DNA of 27,135 bases, from assembly GCA_964549735.1 (NCBI GenBank), contig CAZJWO010000045.1, positions 1 to 27,135 on the forward strand. Direction: 5' to 3'. The translations under genes and the position numbers were made by a program. Below the pieces are notes generated by a model. It saw nothing but the letters and a program-made list of their open reading frames with translations. It did no database searches and had not been told where the DNA came from. This DNA comes from Glo-17 sp964549735. GTDB taxonomy: Bacteria; Krumholzibacteriota; Krumholzibacteriia; LZORAL124-64-63. Below, piece after piece: positions 1 through 6,443 of the stretch; the stretch's first letter is position 1, and each line of letters begins with the position of its first letter.

Positions 1-51
1 CATACGAGATAATGAGCGGTGACTGAGTTCAGACGTGTGCTCTTCCGATCT
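1..51. other. Illumina P7 index/adapter read-through (artefact)
   Basis: The first 10 bases match the inner end of the Illumina P7 oligo (CATACGAGAT). An 8-base index (AATGAGCG) follows, and then the TruSeq read-2 primer sequence ending in GCTCTTCCGATCT, with one G missing from the GTGACTGGAGTTC part. This is library-construction sequence left at a contig end, not genomic DNA. Organism sequence begins at about position 52. No gene call should use bases 1-51. Confidence 0.97.
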
Positions 52-156
52 CCGACCAGTTCTGGCGGGCATGGCAGTTCTGCCAGCGCGCAGCGCGCGC
101 CGGCGCAGAGCGGAACCGGTGGCGCGAGCCGCCCAGTGGCGGGAGGTCGTCGCTAG
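52..156 (+). CDS. possible C-terminal tail of a truncated upstream gene
   Basis: One frame is open from the adapter junction at 52 to a TAG at 154-156. It encodes a Gly/Ser/Ala/Arg-rich tail ending in GGRRR. Low-complexity basic tails like this occur at the ends of RNA-binding proteins such as DEAD-box helicases, but 34 residues of biased composition cannot identify a family. In DNA this GC-rich an open frame of this length is expected by chance, so this is only a possibility. The start would lie beyond the assembled sequence. Confidence 0.2.
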   Translation, partial: PTSSGGHGSSASAQRAPAQSGTGGASRPVAGGRR

Positions 157-462
157 GGGATCTCGTTTTGTGTTGGAGGCTTTTCCCCCCATCTTCCCGG
201 CTGGAAGGGATATTCCGGATCCTCGCAGAGGTTGGCAGCCGCAGAGTGGGTGAAGGAAGGGAACGGAAAGCTGGGGGCCGCCAACACGCTGGGAGGGTCT
301 CGGACGAAGGCGTTGTCGATCAGGGGTGACAATGACGGAGTCCGAGACCCTTCCTGAATCCCGCCGGCGACCGCCGACCGGCGCTGGACCACCGGCATCC
401 TGGCCGGTATCTTGGCCGCTGACCCTCGCCCCCCGGGAAACTCCATGGAAAGGCCGAGCCGC
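157..462. other. intergenic/leader region upstream of the M6-like gene
   Basis: About 300 bases without a convincing gene. No good -35/-10 pair was found on the plus strand. It contains a small hairpin (CTTCC, 5-nt loop, GGAAG) near 194-208 and the long hairpin at 291-354 listed separately. Open frames on both strands here lack ribosome-binding sites and recognisable protein sequence. Confidence 0.5.
291..354 (+). repeat. long imperfect hairpin (15-bp outer stem plus 7-bp inner stem)
   Basis: Bases 291-305 (GGGAGGGTCTCGGAC) pair with 340-354 (GTCCGAGACCCTTCC) over 15 positions with a single G-U. After a symmetric 5-nt internal loop, 311-317 (CGTTGTC) pairs with 328-334 (GACAATG), again with one G-U, closing a 10-nt loop. 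No T-tract follows, so it is not a standard intrinsic terminator. It ends 108 nt before the likely start codon at 463 and may be a structured mRNA leader, a Rho-type or processing site, or the end of a lost upstream transcript. It resembles no riboswitch class that I recognise. Confidence 0.7.
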
Positions 463-3400
463 ATGCCAAGCTGGTTGCTGCGAGCGGGAATCCTCCTCTT
501 GCTGACGACCTGCCCGTTCGCCCTCGCAGCGGCCGAGCAGGACGCGTTTGACTGGGATCCGGCCACGGCACCGGTGCCCGGTGCAGGCCGCGACGTTGCT
601 GCTGCAGCCAAGAACCAGCCTGGCGGTGGCGACCGCTCGCGGCTGATGGTCCGGTTGCTCGAGCAGAGTCAGCCGTTGCGCGCAACGGCCGCTCCCTCGC
701 TGCAGCGGCAACGTCTCTCCGGAATGCGGGCGCCGGCGGCGTTGCATGCCGTGGCGATCATGGTCGAGTTCGCCGACACGTGCTTCTACGGCCGCCAGGA
801 CCTGTTCCCCGGCCCGTTGCCGACATCTACGCAGAGCAGCTTCTACTATGCCGCCCACGATTCCGTCTACTATGATCACCTGTTACGGGACGTGGCCGAC
901 TACTACACGGCGGCCAGCGGCGGACGATTCACGTTCGACTTCACCGTGCACGGCCGGGTCGTCCAGTTGGCCGAGGGCATGGCTTTCTACGGGAACCATC
1001 CTGAGTTCGGCGAGCAGCCGTTTCAACTGGCCTCTGATGCCGTCGCCGCGCTCGATGAGGAAATCGACTTCGCCAGCTACGATTCGGTCATCCTCATTCA
1101 CGCCGGCGCCGGGCAGGAGACGGATGTCCTGCGCAACTCGCCCGAACAGATCTATAGCACGTATCTCGGACCGGACGCCTTCGGTTGGGCCGTCGAGGAC
1201 TCGCTGCTGGCGGTGCCGTATCTGCCGTCGCGCAGCTACGGCGAGGGCGACGGCATTCGCCACATCCTCATCCTGCCGGAGAACCAGTTCCAGGATCCCT
1301 ATGAGGGTTTCAGCGGACACTTCGGCAGTCTGGGCACCTATTGTTTCGTCGTGGGCCTGCGCCTCGGCATGCTGTCTCTCTCGGACTTCACGCCCGCCGG
1401 CGCGCCCGACAGCCAGGGCGTCGGTCAATTCTGCCTGATGGGGTACGGTCTCTTTTCGGCCGGCGGCTACATTCCGCCGCAACCCTGCGCTTTCAACAAA
1501 CAACTCATGGGCTGGATCGATCCGCTCGTCGTCGATCCCGAACTGGCGGCGACCTGGACCGTGCTGCCCGCCGCGCGCGTCGGTCATCCGCTGGCGGCGG
1601 CGCGGATCGACCTGACGGGCGCCGAGTACTTCCTGCTCGAGTACCGTCTGCAGGACCCGGACGGCAACGGCATCTTCAGCTTCGACGGCGATCTGAACGG
1701 CAACAACGTGCCAGATTTCTTCGACGCCAGCAATGCGGCCAACGGCGGCGTGCCGAGCCGTTTCTTCGATCCGGCCACCGACGTCCGCGAACGACTCGTT
1801 GGCGCCGAATGGGATTTTTTCCTCAGCGACAACTCGGCGCGTCCACCGGGCGTCAAGGGCGCTGGCAGCGGCCTGTACATCTGGCACGTCGACGAAGGCG
1901 TGATCCGCGATGCCTTCGGCCGGCGGCAGAATCTGTTCAACGCGAACCCGCAACGCAAATCAGTCGACCTGGAGGAAGCGGACGGCATCCAGGATCTCGA
2001 TTCGCGCCAACCGTCCCCATACTGGTTGGGCGGCGATGACGACAGCTTCCGCGGCGAGGGCAACGACATGTTCGGACCGGACACGCGGCCCGATACGGCG
2101 ACCAACGGTGGGGTGCGCACGGGCCTCGTCATCGATCAGATCAGCAGGGTCGTCGAAGAATCTGTGCACGTCTTTCACGCCGGCACCGACTCGGCATACA
2201 CGGGCATTCTCTATTTCGATGCCATGACGTTCCGCTGCTGGCGGGAGTCCGCTACGTCGGCAGCGGCGGCGCCTCTCGCCGCCCGCGACCTGCCCGGGGT
2301 CGACATGACCGGCAGTCATCTCATGGTCGTGTCGTTGGCCGGCGATCCGGCCGGTGGCCCGCCGGTGTTCGTCGCGGCAGCCGACAGCGGGCGCGTCTAT
2401 GCCTGGACCGCGGACCTCGCGGAGTGGGTCGATCGTGACGACGATCCCGCGACCTTCGAGCCGCTCGCCGTCGGCACGGACGCGCGCGGCCGGCCCGTGT
2501 CCTGGCTGCTGCCGGCCGCGGCGGGGGCATTCATCCCCGGCGGCGCCGGACTGCAGATCGTGCTCGGCGCGCCCGGCGGACTCTACGCGTTCGACCACGA
2601 CGGCACGCCGCTGGGCGGCGGCCCGCGCGACCTCGACCGAGGCTTGATCGCCGCGCTGCCGGTCCTGTTGCCGCCGGTCCTGCTGCCGTCGCCGGAGGGC
2701 GACGATCCGCTCGCGCCGGTCGTCGCCTGTGTCGTGACAGGGGAGCGCACGGCGCAGCGCGCAGCTGACGAGCTGCGGTTCTTGGATCACTCGGGACAGG
2801 ACGTTGCGCCCGCGGTGAGATTGCCGGGGCGAGTTCTGGCGCCGCCGGTCCACGCCGACGGGATTCTCTACATCGCGATCGAAAAGCCTTCTCGACAAGG
2901 GGCTCTGGCGGCGGTGTCGTGGTCCGATCCGGGGCCGCCGTCCGTGACCTGGCACGTCGACCTGGATCTCTTGCCGAGTGCGCATCCCCCGCTCGTGGCG
3001 CCGCCATTGATCCTGATGGTGTCGCCCGAGGGGCGCGGGCAGACGGTTCGCCTCTCGGCAGGCGCAGCGGAGGTGCTGCCGCCGTGGCCCCAGAACGTGA
3101 CGGTCGCGGGGCCGCTGGGCGCGGGAGGAGCCTGCGGTGTCGAGGAGGGAGCGTTCGGCCGCATCGGCGCCGGGGGCGCGTGGCAGACGGGCTGGCCCCA
3201 GCGTCCGGCGCCGGCGATAAGGGCGAGCGGCACGCAACCATTGGCATTCGGCGGGCCCGACGGTGCCGGCGCCGACGCTCTGTACCATCTCTTCGCCACG
3301 CGCGACGGTCGTCTGTATCTGACCGACGCCGCAGGCGGCATTCAGCCCGGCTGGCCGATCGCCGGCCCGGCGGATCTTCTCGCCACGCCGGCCGTCGTTC

Positions 3401-3927
3401 GCTTGCCGGCAGGCGATGGCGGCGACCTGGTGCTGATGACGGCTGGCACGACCCCCCAGATCACGGGCCTCGGTGCCGCCGCGGCAAGCCAGAGGAGCGT
3501 CCTGCAGACTCGGATGGTGACCAGGTTGCGCAGCTGGCGCTGGCCTGCCGCGAGTCCCGACGTGGCGGTCGCGGCGGCCGGGGCCATGTACGGCGGTTCG
3601 CCGCGACGCGGGGGGGCGGTCGGTTCGTTGGCGCTGCCCCCCGCCGAGGTCCCGGCGGATCTCGCGGCCAGCCACATCTGCTACCCGCAGCCGTTGACCG
3701 GCGATGTCCTCTGGGTGCGTGGCCTGGTCGCGCGGGACGGCTCGGCGCGGGCGGTGATCTTGAACCTGCAAGGCGAACGCGTGCGCGACACCGGCGATGT
3801 GGCGGTGCTCGGCGGCGCACCGTTCGACCTGCAGTTGGACATGGGCGGTGTGGCCTCCGGCGTATATCTGTGCCGGCTGCAGGCAGGCGGCATGAGCAGC
3901 GTACGCCGCGTCGCGATTACCCGCTGA
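463..3927 (+). CDS. secreted M6-peptidase-like protein with degenerate zinc motif and C-terminal sorting-type domain
   Basis: Predicted 1154-residue secreted protein. I chose ATG 463 because it begins directly with a signal peptide (hydrophobic run LLLLTTCPFALAAA) and has GGAAAGG 9 nt upstream; ATG 445 or TTG 412 would add a short N-terminal extension. Residues about 80-580 follow the M6 (immune inhibitor A-like) layout: GTYC before the active-site helix, CLMGYG, a Pro-rich loop, FNKQLMGW, then GLYIWHVDEG and VDLEEADG. Where active members have HEFGH, this protein reads FVVGL at residues 295-299, so both zinc histidines and the catalytic glutamate are gone and proteolysis is unlikely. A DPDGNG-type calcium-like loop lies in the 400s. 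The middle 500 residues look like beta-propeller repeats. The last ~95 residues (NLQGERVRD, GVASGVYLCRL) resemble type IX/FlgD-like C-terminal domains. The adjacent PorV/PorQ-family gene fits export by such a system (inference). Confidence 0.85.
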   Translation: MPSWLLRAGILLLLTTCPFALAAAEQDAFDWDPATAPVPGAGRDVAAAAKNQPGGGDRSRLMVRLLEQSQPLRATAAPSLQRQRLSGMRAPAALHAVAIMVEFADTCFYGRQDLFPGPLPTSTQSSFYYAAHDSVYYDHLLRDVADYYTAASGGRFTFDFTVHGRVVQLAEGMAFYGNHPEFGEQPFQLASDAVAALDEEIDFASYDSVILIHAGAGQETDVLRNSPEQIYSTYLGPDAFGWAVEDSLLAVPYLPSRSYGEGDGIRHILILPENQFQDPYEGFSGHFGSLGTYCFVVGLRLGMLSLSDFTPAGAPDSQGVGQFCLMGYGLFSAGGYIPPQPCAFNKQLMGWIDPLVVDPELAATWTVLPAARVGHPLAAARIDLTGAEYFLLEYRLQDPDGNGIFSFDGDLNGNNVPDFFDASNAANGGVPSRFFDPATDVRERLVGAEWDFFLSDNSARPPGVKGAGSGLYIWHVDEGVIRDAFGRRQNLFNANPQRKSVDLEEADGIQDLDSRQPSPYWLGGDDDSFRGEGNDMFGPDTRPDTATNGGVRTGLVIDQISRVVEESVHVFHAGTDSAYTGILYFDAMTFRCWRESATSAAAAPLAARDLPGVDMTGSHLMVVSLAGDPAGGPPVFVAAADSGRVYAWTADLAEWVDRDDDPATFEPLAVGTDARGRPVSWLLPAAAGAFIPGGAGLQIVLGAPGGLYAFDHDGTPLGGGPRDLDRGLIAALPVLLPPVLLPSPEGDDPLAPVVACVVTGERTAQRAADELRFLDHSGQDVAPAVRLPGRVLAPPVHADGILYIAIEKPSRQGALAAVSWSDPGPPSVTWHVDLDLLPSAHPPLVAPPLILMVSPEGRGQTVRLSAGAAEVLPPWPQNVTVAGPLGAGGACGVEEGAFGRIGAGGAWQTGWPQRPAPAIRASGTQPLAFGGPDGAGADALYHLFATRDGRLYLTDAAGGIQPGWPIAGPADLLATPAVVRLPAGDGGDLVLMTAGTTPQITGLGAAAASQRSVLQTRMVTRLRSWRWPAASPDVAVAAAGAMYGGSPRRGGAVGSLALPPAEVPADLAASHICYPQPLTGDVLWVRGLVARDGSARAVILNLQGERVRDTGDVAVLGGAPFDLQLDMGGVASGVYLCRLQAGGMSSVRRVAITR

Positions 3928-3970
3928 GCGGCGGGCCACGGCGCATGGCCGCGCCCGATGAGCCGCAAGC

Positions 3971-3999
3971 TTGCCGTAACGGCCGGCAGGGACTAGAGT
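3971..3999 (+). promoter_or_regulatory. candidate sigma70-type promoter for the PorV/PorQ gene
   Basis: TTGCCG (3971-3976), a 17-bp spacer and TAGAGT (3994-3999) lie about 60 bp before the ATG at 4060, each box matching consensus at 4 of 6 positions. The 132-bp gap after the M6-like gene also has a 5-bp hairpin (GGCCA/TGGCC, 3934-3950) without a T-tract, so readthrough from upstream is also possible. Confidence 0.35.
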
Positions 4000-4059
4000 T
4001 TTGGCGCTGATGACCGGACCGTGCGGGTCGGTTGCGGCCGCCGACAGGAAAGGGACGTC

Positions 4060-4998
4060 ATGGCGAATCACAACAACGTCAGAGGTCTGCGCCTTGTGGT
4101 CCTCGTCGCGCTCGGCTTGCCGGCGGTCGCTATCGCTGCCGGAAATCCCGGCGACGCCGGTCTGCTGTTCCTGCGGCTGGGGATGGGCACCCGCGAAGCC
4201 GCGATGGGCGGCACCGGTGTGGCGAGCACTGGCGGCGCTGCGGCTGCGTACTGGAATCCGGCGCGGCTCGCGTTCGCGGGCGATGGCACGGCGTTCCTCC
4301 TGCAGCAGCAGAAATGGCTGCAGTCCTTCGACTACACCGCCGCGGCGATGACCCATCACGGTTCCTTCGGCGTCGTGGGCCTGACGTTCGCGGGATTCTT
4401 CTCCGAGAAGATCGAACGTTATGGCCTGGAACCGCGAGGCGTGCCGGAAGGCACCTTCGCGCCCTACGACCTCGCTTTCGGCGCCAGCTATAGCCGCGCT
4501 TTCGGCGAGGAGTTCGCCGTCGGCCTGCAAGCCAAGCTCGTGTACGAACGCATCGACATCTACTCGGGCACGGCGCTGCTCTACGATCTGTTCTTCGCCT
4601 GGAATCTGCGGCACCTGCCCGGCGTTTCGGTCGGCGTCAGCGGCACGAACCTCGGTGGCGACGTGACGATCAACCAGCAGCCGTTCCAACCGCCCAAGGC
4701 GGTCCACGTCGGCGCGGCCTGGTCGCCGACAACTGGCGCTCTTGCCGATCGGCTGACGCTTGCCGGGGATGTCGGTTTCTACAACGACGGCCAGGACAAG
4801 GCGCATCTCGGCGGCGAGATCAAGGTGGTTCCGGAGTTGGCCCTGCGGTTCGGCTACAAGTTCAACTACGAGAACCAGGGCTTGACCGCCGGCGCGGGTT
4901 TCCGGCACAGGTCGTTCGGTCTAGGTTACGCCTTCGAAGATATCGCCGACAGCGCGTTGGACCCGGGCCATCGGTTCTCGCTCGAGTTCTACTTCTGA
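4060..4998 (+). CDS. PorV/PorQ family outer-membrane beta-barrel protein
   Basis: A 312-residue protein with a signal peptide (hydrophobic segment LVVLVALGLPAVAIAAG). The mature N-terminus is the PorV/PorQ (UPF0164) signature: GNPGDAGLLFLRLGMGTREA, then AMGGTGVA and AYWNPA. The remainder has alternating amphipathic strands and ends FSLEFYF, an aromatic C-terminus typical of outer-membrane barrels. Family members are FadL-like barrels; PorV acts at the type IX attachment complex, but many PorV/PorQ-like proteins in FCB and candidate phyla have no assigned function. The start at 4060 is supported by AGGAAAGGGA 5 nt upstream; an in-frame GTG at 4021 would put non-signal residues in front of the signal peptide. 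It sits immediately downstream of a large secreted protein with a sorting-type tail, consistent with a role in surface export (inference). Confidence 0.85.
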   Translation: MANHNNVRGLRLVVLVALGLPAVAIAAGNPGDAGLLFLRLGMGTREAAMGGTGVASTGGAAAAYWNPARLAFAGDGTAFLLQQQKWLQSFDYTAAAMTHHGSFGVVGLTFAGFFSEKIERYGLEPRGVPEGTFAPYDLAFGASYSRAFGEEFAVGLQAKLVYERIDIYSGTALLYDLFFAWNLRHLPGVSVGVSGTNLGGDVTINQQPFQPPKAVHVGAAWSPTTGALADRLTLAGDVGFYNDGQDKAHLGGEIKVVPELALRFGYKFNYENQGLTAGAGFRHRSFGLGYAFEDIADSALDPGHRFSLEFYF

Positions 4999-5047
4999 GT
5001 CGCAGCCGCGCCCGCAGCGCCGGCCGCGTACGCGTGCCGCGCGCTAT

Positions 5048-5794
5048 TCATCCTGCGCACACGCAGTGCTCGAATCCGCCGTCGCGCCAGCGGCCGTAAG
5101 TCAGGGGCTCGAGCCAGCCGCCGAGGCTGGAGAGACGGCGATCGCCTACCGTCGCCGTGTAGGCGTGGTGGACATGACCGATAATGAGGTGGTCCCACGC
5201 CGTCGCCCGTTGCCTGGCCAGCCATCGCTGCGCTTTCCGCTCGATCTTGGCCAACTCGTCCCGCGTGCAGTAGCGGCTGTTGGCGCTGAGCCAGGTGCTG
5301 AACGCGAACAGCAACTCCGGGTGCAGGGCCTTGCCGACCCAGATGCCGGCTGGATGGCGCACGATGGCGCGGAACGAGCGGTAAAGGGCGTCGCGGCTGA
5401 GCAGGCCGTCGCCATGCTGGCATCGGACGCGCTTGCCGTCCAGTTCGAGGTCCACCGGCCCGCCGCTGGCCGCGCTGCCCAGGCGGCGGTGCAGGTAGCC
5501 CGCGGCCCAGATGTCATGGTTGCCGCCGACGAAATGGACGCGCGAGCCGGCCGTGCGCAGGCGGTCCAGCGCGGCGAGCAACGGCTCGTAGCCTTTCATG
5601 ACGAAGTGCGGATAGTCGAACCAGAAATCGAAGATGTCCCCCAGCAAGACGACGTGGGGAGTTCCGGCATGCGCGTCCAGCAGGTCGATGAAGAGAGCCA
5701 GGCGGCGCTCTTCCGCCTCATCGCGCCGGATGTGGAAATGCGCGTCGGCCACGAACAAAGCTCGGATGCGGGCGTCATAACGGTTGCTTTTCAT
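5048..5794 (-). CDS. lpxH: UDP-2,3-diacylglucosamine diphosphatase-like metallophosphoesterase
   Basis: A 248-residue calcineurin-like phosphoesterase of the LpxH type. LpxH hydrolyses UDP-2,3-diacylglucosamine to lipid X and UMP in lipid A biosynthesis, at the cytoplasmic face of the inner membrane. All metal-site motifs are present: D17-A-H19, GDIFDFW (D53, D56), GNHD (92-94), CQHGD (H127) and GHVHH (H207, H209). Length fits the family (about 240). It implies a Gram-negative, lipid A-making cell. It is convergent with the PorV/PorQ gene (49-bp gap) and divergent from the coiled-coil gene. The ATG at 5794 is the only reasonable start, yet the SD-like GAAGGG ends only 2-3 nt from it; see the promoter entry for possible leaderless expression. 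Paralogues in some phyla are uncharacterised phosphoesterases, so substrate is inferred. Confidence 0.82.
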   Translation of the reverse strand: MKSNRYDARIRALFVADAHFHIRRDEAEERRLALFIDLLDAHAGTPHVVLLGDIFDFWFDYPHFVMKGYEPLLAALDRLRTAGSRVHFVGGNHDIWAAGYLHRRLGSAASGGPVDLELDGKRVRCQHGDGLLSRDALYRSFRAIVRHPAGIWVGKALHPELLFAFSTWLSANSRYCTRDELAKIERKAQRWLARQRATAWDHLIIGHVHHAYTATVGDRRLSSLGGWLEPLTYGRWRDGGFEHCVCAG

Positions 5795-5803
5795 ATCCCT
5801 TCA

Positions 5804-5832
5804 TTTGTAGGTTAGTAAGTCTGCGAGGGCAA
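5804..5832 (-). promoter_or_regulatory. candidate promoter for lpxH, nearly leaderless
   Basis: On the minus strand, TTGCCC (plus-strand 5827-5832), 17 bp and TACAAA (5804-5809) form a plausible sigma70-type promoter. Transcription would start near 5797, only a few bases before the lpxH ATG at 5794. On the plus strand an overlapping weaker pair, TTGCTT (5784-5789), 18 bp, TAGGTT (5808-5813), could serve the divergent gene. Confidence 0.4.
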
Positions 5833-5867
5833 CCGGTTTCCTGCGGGCGCCAGGAGGATGCTACACG

Positions 5868-6326
5868 ATGTCGATCATGGATCAGGTCAAGCGACACCTG
5901 CGCGAATGGTACTCCCTGGCGGCGGACCGCACCGGCGAGATGGCGAAGATCAGCGTGCGTATGTACGACAAGTACGGTATCAGCCGGGAGATCGAGCGCC
6001 AGCTGTCGGAACTCGGCTGCTTCGTCTACCACGCGGTCGAAGCGGGGCGCGGCGATTTCCTGGCCGATGAGAACTTTCGCGCGGCGATCGCGCGCATCCA
6101 GGGGCTGGAGCGCGATCTCTCGCTGAAGGTGAGCGAGATCGAATCGATCAGGCAGCAGCGCCAACAGAAGTCCAGCGCCCGCCAACTCGCCGCCGCCGAT
6201 GCGGCAGGGGCGCCGCCGGAGGCACCGCGCGACGTGCGCGCGCCGGACGGCGCTGCTGAGCCCGCGTCGCCCGGCGACAGCGAGCCGGCGGCGGAGCCGT
6301 CGTCGTCGGCGGACCGCACGGACTGA
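5868..6326 (+). CDS. small coiled-coil hypothetical protein
   Basis: A 152-residue soluble protein with no signal peptide or membrane segment. Residues 1-100 are helical and charged, with heptad-like stretches (GLERDLSLKVSEIESI) suggesting a coiled coil. The last 50 residues are a disordered Ala/Pro/Ser/Glu-rich tail. The N-terminal pattern (a KIS segment, then REIERQLSELGCFVYHAV) recalls small uncharacterised coiled-coil proteins common in FCB-group genomes, from memory only; I cannot assign a function. AGGAGG (5850-5855) lies 10 nt before ATG 5868. An ATG closer to that SD, at 5858, opens a different frame that closes after 70 codons and looks non-coding. The gene is divergent from lpxH and separated from htrA by a strong promoter, so it is probably monocistronic. 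Confidence 0.7.
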   Translation: MSIMDQVKRHLREWYSLAADRTGEMAKISVRMYDKYGISREIERQLSELGCFVYHAVEAGRGDFLADENFRAAIARIQGLERDLSLKVSEIESIRQQRQQKSSARQLAAADAAGAPPEAPRDVRAPDGAAEPASPGDSEPAAEPSSSADRTD

Positions 6327-6333
6327 TGTTCCG

Positions 6334-6362
6334 TTGACACGATCGCGCCGGGCGGGTATGCT
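6334..6362 (+). promoter_or_regulatory. strong sigma70-type promoter upstream of htrA
   Basis: A perfect -35 TTGACA (6334-6339), exactly 17 bp, and -10 TATGCT (6357-6362) precede the htrA start at 6444 by about 80 bp. It begins 8 bp after the stop codon of the coiled-coil gene. This is the closest match to the housekeeping consensus in the window. It could drive htrA and the sigma-factor gene together. Confidence 0.65.
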
Positions 6363-6443
6363 TCCGGTGTGCCTGCCGAGGCGAATCCCTGGTCGCCTCT
6401 CGTGATGCCGGTCGCCGGTTCCCCACACAACCGGGAGCGAGTG

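Noticed and set aside
1960..4908. 982-codon open frame on the minus strand
   Set aside because: It runs antisense across both the M6-like and the PorV/PorQ genes, which have recognisable protein families. Its translation is Arg/Ala/Gln-rich low complexity, typical of a shadow frame in very GC-rich DNA.
5066..5815. 249-codon plus-strand open frame opposite lpxH
   Set aside because: The minus strand encodes all metal-binding motifs of an LpxH-type enzyme; the plus-strand translation has no such signal and no ribosome-binding site.
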